64,000 nucleotides of DNA from Macrocystis pyrifera (GCA_031763025.1 JASSKH010000006.1:9545691-9609690), one strand, 5' to 3'. Shown: positions 43,728-56,800, counted from the stretch's first letter. Notes: generated by a model not told the origin, from the sequence alone. Numbers and translations are program-made.

Positions 43728-44500
43728 ATGGCGGTGCCGTGGACGACCGAGTGGTGTTCCACCAGGCCTCTGAAGCGTCTGTTCGTGGATCTGTCGGGAC
43801 AGCAGCCTACGTCTGCTGGCGGTGCGCAGTACTCGATGATGATCGTCGACGACTGCTCGATACTGGGGTGGCCGTACTTCTTGAAGCGGAAGTCCGACGT
43901 CCCGGAGGTCTTCGCTGGTTTTCTGGCCGACATCAACGCAAAGGGTGCGCCGTCCATCGTGGAGTGCCTTCGCTTGGACAACGGCACCGAGTTCACCAAG
44001 GAGGAGTTCGTGGAAATGCTCAACCATCATGGCATCCGCCGCGAGCACACGTTTGTCGATTCTCCGAAGCATGACGGCGTGGTCGAGCGACGGATCGCTA
44101 TGACGCTGGAGCTTGCAATGGCGTCCCGCCTGAAGGCCATGCGCCTGTTCGGCGATGCCAGGATGCCAGCTACGCAGCCACTCTGGGCTGAGTCATGCGT
44201 GTACGCGAGCGATGTGATCAACGTGACGGCGAGGGTAAGGGACAAGCCGGAAATGCACTCGCCGTACCGTAAGTTCTACGGCAGACCACCGTTTGCGCGG
44301 TTGCTCCCGTTTCTGAAACCCGGCTTTCACCACGTCAACAGAATCCTGAAGACCGACCCGAAGGCGGAGGTAATCTTCTACCTCAACGGAGACAACCACC
44401 ACGCAGCTGACTGCAGGAAGATCCTGCTGGTGTCTGGCCTGAGGTCGTTCTCCCGCGACGTCACTTGGGAACACCCGAGTAAACTGTTTGTGGGGTTACT
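43728..44500 (+). pseudogene. Copia integrase core
   Basis: Integrase core with FVDLSG, LRLDNGTEF and HDGVVERRIA, the usual D, D and E contexts. Fossil. Confidence 0.75.
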
Positions 44501-44514
44501 GCCTTCAGAGGAGG

Positions 44515-44840
44515 AGAGCTCCCCGCCGCCGCCGTCGCCGTCGCCACCGCCGCCGGGTGCGCCAGAGCCTCTGAGGGGCCCCGACGTATGGCCCGAGCCA
44601 CCGTCGCCATCCCCCACAGCTGCAGCCGCAACCGCCGTCATCACCGCCGCTACTGCCGCCGCCGCCGCTGTCGCCGTCGCCGCCACCGTCACCGTCGCCG
44701 TCGCTGCAGCAGTTATCGTCACCGCCGCGGCTACAGCCACCGTCACCGCCGCCGCCGTTGCCACCGCCGCCGCCCCCGCCGCTGCCGTCACCGCCGTTAT
44801 CCCCGCCTTCGCCGCCGCAGCGGTCACCGCAGCCATAGCG
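44515..44840 (+). repeat. CCG/GCC-rich low-complexity linker
   Basis: Imperfect GCCGCC trinucleotide tract between integrase and reverse transcriptase. Translates to Pro-rich then Ala/Val/Thr-rich sequence. Confidence 0.7.
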
Positions 44841-44889
44841 TTTGCAGCATGCTGCCCTGGAACTGGGTTCTTATATCCCGGACCCGGAG

Positions 44890-45110
44890 TATAGCGATGT
44901 GCTGAGGGGGCGGACAAGGCGGGAGACTGCACGACACCAGGAGAGTGGTGGCGCTGTGCAGAAAGGGCGGACAAGGGGGGAGACCGCACGGCACCAGGAG
45001 GGTGGTGACGATGTGCAGGGTGGTCGGGCCAGGGGGGAAGCTGTGCGGCACCCAGAAGATGGAGATGTGCTGAGGGGGCGGACAAGAGGGGAGATTGCGC
45101 GGAACCGCGA
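44890..45110 (+). repeat. 60-bp minisatellite, about 4 units, inside the Copia element
   Basis: Units with GGGCGGACAAG(G)GGGGAGA and CACCAGGAG, giving a 20-residue repeat (GRTRGETARHQEGGD type). Confidence 0.75.
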
Positions 45111-45239
45111 GGCTATGGGGCATCGGCTGCTGTCGTTGATGGCAGCGCGCAAAGGTATAGGCCATGTACTTTTCCACCAATCCCCACCGCGTGAGAACCC
45201 TCCCCATGCCACACGCCCGGCCAGCGAGCTTTCGACGCC

Positions 45240-46020
45240 GAACTCGTATGCTGAAGCGTGCGCGGACAAGTATTCGGCCATCTGGAGGCAGGCGATAGAC
45301 AAGGAATATCATGGGTTGACGGACACGAGGACGTTTGGAGCGGCATAGCAACCAGAGGGGCTCAACGTCATCTCGGCGAAATGGGTGTTCGCCTGGGAGT
45401 CCAGCTAGCGTGGTGATGTTGTGCGGGCGAAAGCAAGGCCGGTGGCACGAGGTTTCAAGCAGCGTGAGGGTATTGATTGCTTTGATACTTTGCTCCGACG
45501 CCTGCAGCGTCTTGTTTTCGTTTGTTGGGTGCTTTGCGTGCGAGTTGGGTTTGGATTTGTGTCATTTTGATGCAGAGAAGGCGTCAGTGCAGTCGAGTTT
45601 GGGTGAAGATGTATTCCTGCGACTGTCCCCTGGCTGCGGCCAATTGTCTGGTAAGGTAGCCTGGTAGAATCACAGTCTCTACGGCTTGAAGCAAGCGTCG
45701 AGGTCGTGGCACAACCACATTCTCACTCTCATGAAGAGTCTAGGATTTGCGCAGAGCCCTGCTGATGGGCGTATCATGGGGTTGGTCGAGTCGGGCTCTG
45801 TCTCCATTGTAACGGTAGTTCATGTGGATGATTTGTTTGCTGTAGGGCTTAAGGCTAGATGCGATCAGTTCTGTGAAGATCTGAACAACCGTCTTCGTAT
45901 CAACAATCTGGGCGAGTTGCGATGGTACGCTGGTTGTTGTTTTACGAGGGATTGGGATGCTGGTACTTAAACTATTTCGCAGCAGGCGTTCGCTGAAAAA
46001 ACCGCGGCGAGGTTTGGTGT
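45240..46020 (+). pseudogene. Copia reverse transcriptase
   Basis: Contains YGLKQASRSWH and VVHVDDLFAVG, the Copia forms of conserved reverse transcriptase blocks. Fossil, broken. Confidence 0.75.
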
Positions 46021-46054
46021 TTGTTCTGGGAGGAATTTCCCGCTTTCGACTGGT

Positions 46055-46804
46055 GTGAAGCTCGAGGAGTTTGACGAGAATGAACCCGTGGGTGATTGGC
46101 CTTTCCGAGAGTTAGTGGGGTGCTTGATGTGGCTTGCGAACCAAACACGACCGGATATAGCGAACGCGGCGAGGGCGATAGCGGGGTACACGATTAGGCC
46201 GAGGGAAGTACACTGGAGGACAGCAGTCGGTATTTTATAATATGTATTTTCTACGAGTGATTTCGGCGTTACGTTCCAGAAGGGTAGCAGGCTTGAGCTG
46301 GTAGCGTTTGCAGATGCATACTATGCCAGCACAGCCACTGACAGAAGGTCAGTTTCCGGCGGGGCTATCATGTGTGCTGGGGGGTTCGTGTTCTGGTTTT
46401 CTAGGACGCAGAAAGGCGTCACACTCTCGACCACTGACGCCGAGTATGTAGCACTGGCAGAGACTATTGAGGAGCAATGTCCATGCGCTATGTATGGAGT
46501 TTTATTTTCGCGGGGTGTGGGGAGAGATGCCTTGCGGTTTTCGAGGATAACGAGGAGACAAGGCACCCGGCATAAAAGCCAGTGTCAACGTCAAATTCGA
46601 AGCACATCGATGTACGACACCACTTTTTGCGGGAACTTAGTTTTAAAGGAAAGTTGTCATTATCCATGTAGAGTCGGAGGAGCAGCACGCAGACTTCTTG
46701 ACAAAGCCGCTCAACAACACGGTGTTTCGTTGCCACCAGGATTTTCTGATGAATCTTTGACGTGGTTTTTCCGAGGTAGAATGTTTTATGTTATTCTTTT
46801 TTGA
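46055..46804 (+). pseudogene. Copia RNase H
   Basis: Contains FADAYYAS and LSTTDAEYVALAE, the standard Copia RNase H blocks, following a GCLMWLANQTRPDIANAA stretch. Fossil. Confidence 0.75.
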
Positions 46805-47397
46805 GCGAAGGATTTGTCTGAACTACGTATAAATCCGAAGATGTTACCATTTTTCCCTGGCTAATTCCGAAGATGATACCATTTTGTTCCTGGTGATGGA
46901 TTTCCATAGTTTTTGGTGTTTTCGTGTAGTTTCAACGTCAAATTAAATTCAAGCGGAGGAATGTATGATATCTCGCATTACCGTCGCGATCTGTGTATAT
47001 ATGGCGGGAGTAGGGGACAAGGGGGTTCCTTGCGATCTCTAGTATCAAATTTCTGACCTTAATTTTTATTTTGATGAACATGACCAATACTATGATATTT
47101 TCCATTATTCGCATTAATTTCTCATGAAATAGAGGGAGAGGTTTAGGAAAAGGCTGAAGAGAGGCTATGAAGCGCCTGGGGGCGTGTGCGGCCTGTATTA
47201 AATGTTTTTTTACTTGGAAGGTTTGGGTAGTATTTTGGAAACTGAGAGTTTGATTTTGGTTCTTGAAAATTTGTGTTTCTGAATTTCATATGAGTTGGTC
47301 ATAGTATTGAGATGTTTCAACCCAGCGGAGTCGTAAATTGTTGTGTACAGAGCTGGGGGGATATTGAAGTATAGTCGTGTATAATGAGCAGGGGGGG

Positions 47398-47661
47398 TGT
47401 TGATTGTGCTCAGAAACACGACGGAGATGTTCCATCTAACATTAGGGAGTTCCGTATATTGATATGATATTATAGGAGAAGGATATTTAGATGGATATTG
47501 CAGCTTACACGGGAGGTTTATTCCCGCAACCTGCTGGACAATAGCCTGCATACATTGCATGACGGCTCCGATATAATATTCGACGAGTTCCGTGTTATTG
47601 TCTGGAGTCGACCACGCGTCCCCCTGCCAGCTGCGTCTATACCTTTAGATATCAATCAACG
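47398..47661 (+). repeat. Copia 3' LTR
   Basis: About 264 bp, preceded by a G-rich polypurine tract at 47386-47397 and followed by TACAC. Confidence 0.8.
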
Positions 47662-47673
47662 TACACTATACAG

Positions 47674-48667
47674 TAGGCTGTTTCGTATTAAGTTCGGTTT
47701 CGGGGTTGAGATTCGTGTTTTTGGATCCCAAAAATGAAGGCACCTGCTTAAATAATGCAGTCAAAATAATGCAAAATCCGACTATAAATATTTTTTTTTG
47801 TTTGTGCGGTTCGATTCCGAGCTTCATATTTGATTTTTTCGATGCCTAAAACGTACGCATCTGCTTATGTACTCTAAACGAGCAAAATCCGACCGTCTAT
47901 TTTCTGCTAGCTTTGTAACCTGTGAGCTAGCGTCTTTAGGGGTGTTTTTGACTTGAAAATTGCGTAGAGCGGTCTACACTTCGGAATCGTCGTCCGCAAT
48001 TGAGAAATTTCCCTGGTTACAGATGCAAACGTGACGCAGCCGCGTTTATGGCCAGTTTTGGCCCGTTTAATCTGCGGTTTGGAGCCAGGGTTAGGGTTAG
48101 GGTTAGGGTTAGGGTTAAGGTTTGGGGTTGGGTTGGGTCTTCGACCGTACCTTGATCCCAACAGCAACCCAAATACCTGAACACGCTACCAACCTAAAGA
48201 TACGCGCTGTCGGCGGGCGGGGCATCTTTCCGTCGCCAAACCTCAGTCGGCTGGCGCGGGCGCGGACCAAGAGACGAAGAGAATCGCAGTCGGCGCGCAC
48301 CTCTCCGTGTGTACGTACTACTAATACTGTGGTGGACTACAGCAGCAGGCACATTATCAAATACCACGACAGGATGTGACCCTATTAACAATGCACTCGA
48401 GACGTCTCTTCGCCGTCAGACCAAAAACAGTCAGCGTTGGCTCGGACGCTTGCGTCGTGCGTGCAGTGCATCGCACCCAGCGCGTCTCTTCGCGGCGCCA
48501 GACCATAAGAGCGGCGGTTTATCTTGGTGTTTGCCCTAATCTTTATTCGCAGAATAAATCCGATTTTTCCCTATAGCATAACTATTTCGATTTGCGAAGT
48601 TCACAGCTGAAAATGCGATCGGGTCAATATCTGTGGATGAAAATCTGAACCGCATAAAAAAAGCCTG
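47674..48667. mobile_element. 1 kb TIR repeat R, copy 2
   Basis: Inverted relative to 23470-24460 and homologous along most of its length (for example GACGTCTCTTCGCCG, CGCGCACCTCT). It carries a telomeric tract and about 250 bp that copy 1 lacks. Confidence 0.5.
48088..48120. repeat. Interstitial telomeric repeat (TTAGGG)n
   Basis: Four exact TTAGGG units, then degenerate TTAAGG and TTGGGG forms. Confidence 0.85.
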
Positions 48668-48689
48668 ACTCCGGTTGTTGTGCCAGTCT

Positions 48690-48920
48690 TCCAAAAGTTA
48701 CAGAAGGTCCAGGTACGGATTTGGAGGTCATACCAAAATTACACAAGTTCCGGGTCAGGGCGTGAAAGTCTTACATTCAACCCACAGAAGTGCCGAGTAG
48801 GTATCCAAATGATGTACCCGTATATCCGGACACTGCTGTCTTACGGGCGTACATAACTTACAGCAGTTCTGGGCGCGGGTATGAATGTCGTACATAGCTC
48901 ACAGAAGTCATTTACAGGGT
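48690..48920. repeat. Diverged minisatellite of about 50-60 bp
   Basis: Recurring ACAGAAG(G)TCC, GGGTA(C)GG and GTCGTACAT(A) motifs at roughly regular spacing; about four degenerate units. Confidence 0.45.
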
Positions 48921-50783
48921 AATTGACGAGGCCGTTTTTGAGGGATTAAATTCAATTCAACTATGTTGGAGTAGTTGCAATAGAGGAGCAGGAGCGTGTG
49001 AAGGGCTGTATTCGGCACGCCCACAGTATCACCGGTGTTGTTTTTGAGTAGGGGTTCGATTGAAATTATGAGCAACCGACGCTGAACAGGCTAAAGTCGA
49101 AAGAACCCAACTGATGTTTGCGGTGGGGCCACGCTGGTTGACTCTGAAGGGCAGGGGTACCGTCATGGGAGAAGCGAGTGCTTTCGGCACTGAGGTTAGC
49201 TTCGCACGCAACTAAAATGTATGGCATGCCGTGCAGCAGGAGCCATTAAAATGGCAACCTCGGGCGGTATCCACTAAACGGTATGATATCACCGTCAAGG
49301 CTCAGCGAGGACTGTTAAGGTTTTCTGGACATCGGTTCGGCATTTTTCGCTTGAAAACGTTCGCCAGCGAGACGCGTTGGATGCCCTGGTTTTCCCATGG
49401 CAAGCCTCCTGGTCAAGCCATGGACATAGCGCGTGGGTCCTGTTCCACGTTAGCCCGGCGGTATGTACACGTGCTTCAAGGGGTGCTCTAATATACCTCC
49501 ATACCCTCGTGTGCCTCCCGGCAAGTACTGCCCCACCCCTATCATCAATCACTGGAACTCATCTCGTTTTTTGGGTTCGTTCGGTCGACCTCTACAGCGT
49601 TATCTGTTTTGTTTTTGTGTACAAAAATATTCCTTCTTCAAAGCAACACGTACGAATAGGGTGGGAAGCCTTGGAATGTACTCAATTTGAAACAGTTACA
49701 AAACAGATAGTAGCAGCCATTGCGGGGACCATCATGTTCCATTCCAACCGTTCTGGTGTTCCGATGCTATTTTTAGGAGGTCAAGGCCATAGAAAATCTG
49801 AGCCCCCTCCCTTCCCCGGGTTGCTGTCTGACTCTATGCTGTATGTAATCATCTTGTTGTTTTGTCTTTCGAATTGGGGTTTTGCGTATTTTTTTCGTCC
49901 GAGACGTGCAACGGTTGTCATTGGATATTCATGCAACCGACGGCATTGACCTGTCCACATGTGTATACCGACCTTGCTATTACTCCGTGTGACAGCTCGA
50001 TTAGTTACTGCAACTATCTTCAACTCGCTTCAGTGGCCCCTTTGACCAACGCGTACTCTGGATATTAAGAAACCCAAACGGTGGTGGGTCATTCAAACTG
50101 CTTCGAATCCGTGATCCTTCCAATGTTTCTCTTACAGTTTTCTGCCAAATAACAGGCGATCTTCGAGAGATCGACTATGTAGGCACCGATATCACACTGT
50201 AGATACTATTGTCTAACTATTTATTAGGCCGTCGTACTTCAGCAGATATATCTGTGTGTGTTGGGTACGAAGATTACGCCATCGTTCTTTTACAAGAAGA
50301 TCTAGAAGATCTCGGCGTGTGTTAGGTATAATATGCAGAATGTTGACTTCCTGTCGTACGAAGGTGAACCAGGATCCTTCGGAACGACATTTCGCCGAGT
50401 GACGTGTTGACTCAGGTAATAATGTGCGTACAAACGTAGGTTATCGCACCTGTGACTACGGTGAAGCGCGTACGAGTGTAGTATACCCTACCAGACGGAT
50501 ATTACCGTGTGTAATAGAAGCAGAGCAGGAGCGACCTCTCTGCTCACTCCTCACGCACGGATCTCGACCCTCCGCATGCGGCAGTTCATTGTACCAAAAC
50601 CCTTTGAATGGCGAAACTGGTGCTCTTTCAGTAGATTCACTATCATCTACATTTTCGTCGGCGCTGCTCGAGCTACGTCGCACAACGACTCTGTGTTAAT
50701 CTCTGAAGGCCGTCATTCATCAACCGTTTGTAATCTCATCGTAATACATCAGGTTTTGAGCCCTGTTGGTGTGGCGCACACAA
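48921..50783. other. No gene seen
   Basis: The longest ORF (190 codons, 49377-49949, plus) has no domain, paralogue or splice context and is not called. Confidence 0.35.
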
Positions 50784-51112
50784 TCGCCGGTGGCTTCGTA
50801 GGTGGTCCGCTTGCCTATCAAGATCAATTTCGTGGGTTCAAATCTCACCGAGTGCATGCTCGTAGGGACTTTTTCTTGCATGAAAACCTGATTAGCGGAA
50901 AGCACGAGAGCGTGACACAGCTACATTCGATGAAAATCGACGAGCAGTGGAAATGCTGAACCCTACGCGAGACAAAATATAAAGGCACGTGCCGGGGGGG
51001 AGAAGCGACGACACCTTTGACCACGACTTGTCCAGAAGATCGTCGAGGGTATAACCTCCTACGAATGGGCTGGAAAATGAAAGTGATGATGGAAAAAAAA
51101 AAAAAAAAAAAA
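50784..51112 (+). mobile_element. tRNA-derived SINE, copy 3
   Basis: Head with GGTGGCTTCGTAGGTGG (A box) and GGGTTCAAATCTCACC (B box, the best preserved of the four), ending in a run of about 20 A. Confidence 0.75.
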
Positions 51113-51497
51113 CACAGCGCTGAGGGATCCCCTGCGGTGGATCTACAGGTTGATGATCATATTGCAGCAACACGCAACAACCTAGGAACTCAACGTGAGT
51201 CGAGTCGAGCAACACACTCAGGAGATCTGCGCATCTGATCTAGACAAACGAGTCAGACGAACCTGAGCGAGAACAAACCGGCACACGTCAGACAATTGCG
51301 CACAAGATTGAACGGGACGAAGAAAGGACGCCTGGCGAGAACAAGCCAGGACACGTCAGTGATCGCGCCGGAGATTGAGCTCAACTAAAAACGGACTCCC
51401 AGCGAGAAGGTCAGCGCAATCCAGGCGGTCTGAGAACATGACAGAGATGACCGGAAGAACTAAGCGAACTTAAACAGGTCGACACAATCAAAGCTTC

Positions 51498-51830
51498 ATG
51501 AAAAGACATGGCGGGACCCGTGAGCACCGCAACGTCCAACAGCAGGAATTTTACCGAGTTTGATGAGACCAAACCAGAGAACTATCGAGGCTAGTACTCG
51601 AAGCCCCGTGTAGCATTGAATTGGTACAACCTAAACGTACTTGGTGCCATGAACGGCTCGACCGAGCCGTTACCGAATTTCACAGATATTGGCACTTCGG
51701 CCGTCCCAACCAACTTTGCAGAAATTGGTCGCTGAAAGCAAGCATACGAGAACTTTTTTGCACGACTGTTCCTCATACTCGAGCAGAAAATCTCGCTACC
51801 CTCCACCTTCAACTTCCTATTATCGGGAGT
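51498..51830 (+). mobile_element. Possible Copia gag fragment
   Basis: The plus strand reads MAGPVSTATSNSRNFTEFDE and further on NLNVLGAMNGSTEPLPNF, a composition and layout like the start of a Copia Gag. No LTR or pol nearby. Fossil fragment, broken; weak call. Confidence 0.3.
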
Positions 51831-53151
51831 GGCGTTGAGTGTCAGTGCGGCCGCTGTCAGACCGCCCCCCTAGATGCACACGTATGCCGCCCCCACCATA
51901 TTGGAGTTCCCCAAGACTGCTGCGATCGTTCGGGGCAGTAGTAAGTTTCACAGGCTCAAGGTGTTTATCGAGTAGGCGCCTTGACCCACGATCACCCATT
52001 TTGTGTGAGCAAATCGTTCGACGTATTATTCTGTATCATCAGTATGGTTTTCATCCCTCTTGCTAGTCGTCATTCTTGACCTCGCCGGCTGCTTGGCGCA
52101 GTCATCCTTTTTTTCGTCTCGTCGTGTACCACTTCGTTATGAAATATTCCGCCTCATCGACGACCCCATGGTACCACTTCCTAACCTCCTTAATCGTCGT
52201 GGGTCACACAACGATATTCACTCTGGACAACAAAACATCAGTTTTCGTGGATCCCTCATTGCCCCCAAACATATTGAACTCGCCTGCTAGACAATGGGTC
52301 AGGCCATTTTGTGGGCAGCCTAGACCTGCATTATCCTCACCAGGTATAATCAATGACACCAATTGCACACGTACGGCCCTCGCAAAGAGAGGTCGGGCAA
52401 TACGGACGGTCGTGTCGAAGAATGTGCGTTCATGGGATCGTTGACACTCAAAGTGGTCGGTGTATTGTCAGCGCTTGACGCCAATGAGATATGGCTGTTC
52501 ATAGAACATCGACTACTACTTCAGTAGTCATATTACATGCATCGTCGAGATACCTCTTGATGTTATATGTACTCCTTGATGGGGACCCGGTGCCTGCTAT
52601 TATACGTGTATCAATTAACAAAAACAAATGGTACCTGATGTATATCAAAGCCGCCGTCATCTCAGCATCACGCGGCATGTACAAACGAAAAAAAAAACGA
52701 GAACTATGATGGTGTTTGGGGCCATTCAAACCTGGCCTTTACTTCACTTCGTGTATACATCTACTGAGCCACAAACAAGGTGCATCAACTGGCGTTGCCG
52801 ACGTTTCGAAAGCCGGTCCCTCACTTAAGCTCTATCGGTAATGAGCGCCCTAGTCATTGCAACACAGCGTATACTTGAAAGCATACTTGAAACGCTGTAC
52901 TGTACTGAGCCCCCCCTACGTCGCCAGGACACCAGCAGCACATCCACCTCCGATCCACCCCATCAACTGGAACACGCCCCATGCGGGAGTCTGCTCCCAG
53001 CGTGCTGAGCAAGAAACATGTCTCATGGTCCGCCGGCATTCGTCGAAAACAAGGAAAAACAACCCGCCTAAATTTCTTGGTTGTTGCCGTCGTCGTAGGA
53101 ACCTCCGTTAATACACGGTTCATGCCCGTCCAATATCATAGCGTTCTTCAC
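51831..53151 (-). other. Probable 3' part of the gene B locus
   Basis: Alignable in patches with 12160-12960 downstream of gene A. No exon fixed apart from the CPDI microexon. Confidence 0.35.
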
Positions 53152-53198
53152 GGGCTGCACCTTGGGTCCGCGTCGCTTGTGAAGATGTCGGGGCACCA
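53152..53198 (-). CDS. Gene B putative 47-nt microexon (CPDI motif)
   Basis: Lies between an AG acceptor and a GTGAAG donor and codes WCPDIFTSDADPRCS plus two bases. Gene A has a 47-nt counterpart with the same cysteines and the same phase. If real it belongs to the part of the protein after the membrane anchor. It could also be chance conservation inside a young duplication. Confidence 0.3.
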
Positions 53199-53799
53199 CT
53201 GGTGGTTTGTCAGAGAACAGCAAGCAGAGACGACGTCGTGAAAACAAACAAGACGTTGTTAAGTGAACCCGTACAATGAAAGCGTTCGAACAGAACACGT
53301 CTGAAGGATGGCACACAAGAGATTCATCACAGGCGGCCAAAACATGGACTTAGGTGAGCAACGGCGAAACTATACGACGATTACGGAATCGCCACAAGAA
53401 ATAGCCAGGTCTACGGAGGTTCTCGGGTGGTAATCGATCGAAGTTTTTAATACCCGAATGGGATTGGTGCAGCCGAGTTACATGTACGATGGAAGAAATA
53501 GCATGAAATTCACGAGGAATGAAGGCACTTGTTCCGCTGCACGCTCGCACCATAGACAATCGACACAGGGGGTTGGTCATATAGACTCATGCTACTCTAG
53601 AGGTGCACCAGGTCTTTGGATGATGGGGCTCTTCACTTGAAGAAACTATGTTCATCACCCTTAGTGTGGCTTCAACAAAGCGCGTACGCCTAAGCCGACA
53701 TAACAAATCCCTCGCCTAGGTTAAGAACTTGTAACAACAAACGATTTTGAGACGCCCCACCAGTCAGATAATGGTTTGGATCAACAGTACTACGGTGGT

Positions 53800-53898
53800 G
53801 GTCTCCCTAGAGTGGTGTCGGTATGCGCTTGACACAATTACCGGGACTATTGCGGCAACAGGCACTACCCCGGACGCTACCACACCGGTTAAACCCAT
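53800..53898 (-). CDS. Gene B putative membrane-anchor exon
   Basis: Starts after TTGGCACAG with MGLTGVVASG and a hydrophobic segment of about 22 residues rich in Val/Ala/Ile, followed by AYRHHSRE, a basic stop-transfer-like tail. The phase continues from exon 7. Gene A has an equivalent exon at the same distance (about 360 nt). The 3' end is uncertain; a GTAGTA donor soon after the basic residues is possible. Inferred to be a single transmembrane helix. Confidence 0.5.
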
Positions 53899-56800
53899 CT
53901 GTGCCAAGAGGTTCCGCAGGTACCACAGCGACCAACCGGTGTTACTCAATCGGCACTTTGTAGGGAGCACCTAATGCAGCACCCCTCGTAAGAATAGGTC
54001 TGACCCACCCCTAAACGGTTTAATACATAGATCATATCCCGAAGCATGGGAACGACACACCCGGTCACGTCAATTGTAGATCTTGCAGATTCCAGTTTAC
54101 AGCGAAAAGGTTCGGCCTGCTGACGGGATGCTCATGGTTCTGCCGACAGCTTCCGTTGAGCAAAGAAATACCAATCTATAGTACACGTTTGGGCTTGTTG
54201 CCTCCAGTAGCGTATTTCATTAGAAAGCGGAACCATCACTCTAAACATCCGGGCACCCACATCAGCCTCGTTATCCTGGAAAATGAGCTCGCCATCGCCT
54301 TGGGGGGGGGAGAACGAGCTCCCTTCCTCATTGTAGATGGCGCCCCCAGATTCAGCCAGGTTGCGATCGAAGGTGTTTGTGCCACGCAACCTGATGGAGA
54401 GAGGGCATGCCGAATATATTTTGTAGACAGCAGCAGACGACTATGACGTTAAACGGTGGCATAATAGTCGCGACCGAACAGTACCACTACCCTACCAAAC
54501 GGTGACATACCTGTTGCGATTGAATGGTACAACTACTCTACGGCTAACAACCCCGTGCTATTACGGGGGTCCATAGTTAATGGGACAGATTTTGTGAGTA
54601 AAAATAGGTAAATATATAGTTTTTATGTATACCATAGGTCCTATTAACTATGGACCCCCGTAATAGTATGATGTAACCGTACAAAATGTCCGTCACTGGT
54701 GGGTTTTGGAAATCGAAACAGCGTGGGATCTACCTAGACTGCGGCGGATCTGTAGGGCCCTTAATAGGAGCATCGAAAGGGTTTCGCATTGGTTAAGAAT
54801 GGAGAGCGGGCTGCCTTCCGTCTAAAGTCTGCTTCTCTTCCTCATAAGTAGATGCCCTAGTTCGAGTCTTGTTCCTCATGAAACGTGGCAACCCTGGCCT
54901 CGACCCACTGTTTCTCGTGATCGAGGCAACCCCGTCGGCGACATCGAATAAAAAACTCGTGCCGACGCTTGATTGGGTTCTGTTTCGCGAGGTTGGCGTG
55001 AGCTGCGGTGATTGGGCCCCCTATTGGCGCGCACCCCTGAAGTAAATGACCGAACAACACGCTGACCAGATACAATGGGAAAGTTTTCCGTGACCGGAAC
55101 AAAGTCTACCCCTGCTGCTGCCCATTATTCCTCACGTTAAGGTACCACGTGCTGCGTTGTAGATCCCACCGCCATCCCCACCACCGTCGGAGCCGGAAGC
55201 GTTGTTGATCTTGAACAAGCTACCGCCCATCAGATTCACTGATCCAATGGTGTGGATTGCTCCTCCTCTTCGCTGCCATACAATGAAAAGTAAACAATTA
55301 AATGGAACGGCAAACGCCACAGCCTCAGGACGGGGCAACTCGGGTATGCGGGCGACTAGTACAGATCACCAGTAGCTCAATACCGGAACGTACAGGATGT
55401 CTAAACAGGCGGTAACGTCGAGGGCACAGAAACCGCTCACATGCTAGATAAAACTTACATCGTTGCAGAGGTTGTCATCGAAATTCGCAAAATCGTTGAA
55501 CGTTATTGTGCCCCTTCGTGCAACGAAAATGGCACCTCCGTTCTGCCGTGCGCGTCAAAGAGGAAGCATCAGCACGAACGAAAAAGAAGTAGACAACGAA
55601 CAGACGGTTTTGTGTTAAACAGTGCACAATATTCTTCCGGCAACTTGGTCGTGTGAATGGCAACCAACGTTCGTCAAAGTCTCGACGTGACTCCAAAGGA
55701 GGCGTGTGGTACGGAAGCACTAAAATCCAATGTATACACGGTTTCCGGTTACCGCGCCTACATGTAACGTATCGTTTAAGGTATCATAACGCTATGTCTG
55801 GTTACGGCAGTAGGTGCGAACAAACACAACAATGAAGGTTTCGTTTATATAGCACATCAAAGCCCAATGTCCCAGAACCTCGGGAAATCCAATCAGTGAA
55901 AGAGGTGACTACAAGTTCACCACACAGTCACGGTCAAAACTGAAGGTCATAATGTGACATGGTTTGAGGATATTGCGACCTCTAGTCACACCCCTAACCC
56001 CGGATGTACTGTACACCTGGCGTGCGCCGTATCCTGCATCGCTCCTTGTCAGCCTAGCAACCGTAATGAATGTGAAAACGGCAATATTGATATCATTTCA
56101 TGGTTGGATCATCGTGATCTCGTTTCTTTTTGTACTTTGCCCATCTCACAGTTTGTACTGCCTCGCTTGTTCGGGGAGATCTATAATCGAAACAAAAACC
56201 GGGATACTTCGCATTGAGAATGCCTATTTACGTTGGCCGTTCTTTGTTACGGAAGCTGGGATTGTCATTTTACATTGTGTTTAGGATAGAACATGAGATA
56301 CGTTCTCTATATCATACCAGCTATACCCTCCTCGTGTATAATAGCCTCACGTCGCTGCGGTGGGTTCAAACACAACCGATAGACAGATAGGTCGTGTTGG
56401 AACGTCGACCCCGACGCACAAGCACCGCATCTATATATATAATCCCACCCGTAAAAAACCAGCCTAGCATCGTCGTGTCGAAGAAAACCCCCAATGGGGT
56501 TTTGAGAAAATACTGAAGCCTCACGAAAAACCGAAACGTGCTACAATCGTTTCAAACATGGGTAAGTCAGAAATGGTTTGGCGAAACAAATGCAACCTCA
56601 AATCGAAAAGAAGCGGAAACGGATCGACACTAGCCACCATGTCGTAAGTCAAAACAAACTAGCTGGTTGGGTGCTTTGTCAGGAAGTGAAGAACTAACCA
56701 TCCAATGGACTAAATATATTTACACGTTTTCAGTATACCCCCATTCTTCCTGTCATGGGGTTGAAACACACGTAGGGATTCGAAACTGTTGCAGCCTCGG

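Larger units (their letters stand above)
41657..47661 (+). mobile_element. Ty1/Copia LTR retrotransposon, old and broken
   Basis: About 6.0 kb fossil with two LTRs, a TACAC target duplication on both sides (41652-41656 and 47662-47666), and internal parts in Copia order: gag-like, aspartic protease, integrase, reverse transcriptase, RNase H, polypurine tract. The internal reading frame is broken in several places. The LTRs look about four-fifths identical by eye, so the insertion is old. It landed just outside repeat R copy 2. Confidence 0.85.

Noticed and set aside
44378-45085. 235-codon minus-strand ORF
   Set aside because: Antisense to the Copia integrase-linker region and open because of the GCC-rich tract.
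49377-49949. 190-codon plus-strand ORF
   Set aside because: No recognisable domain, paralogue or splice context; several overlapping frames are open.
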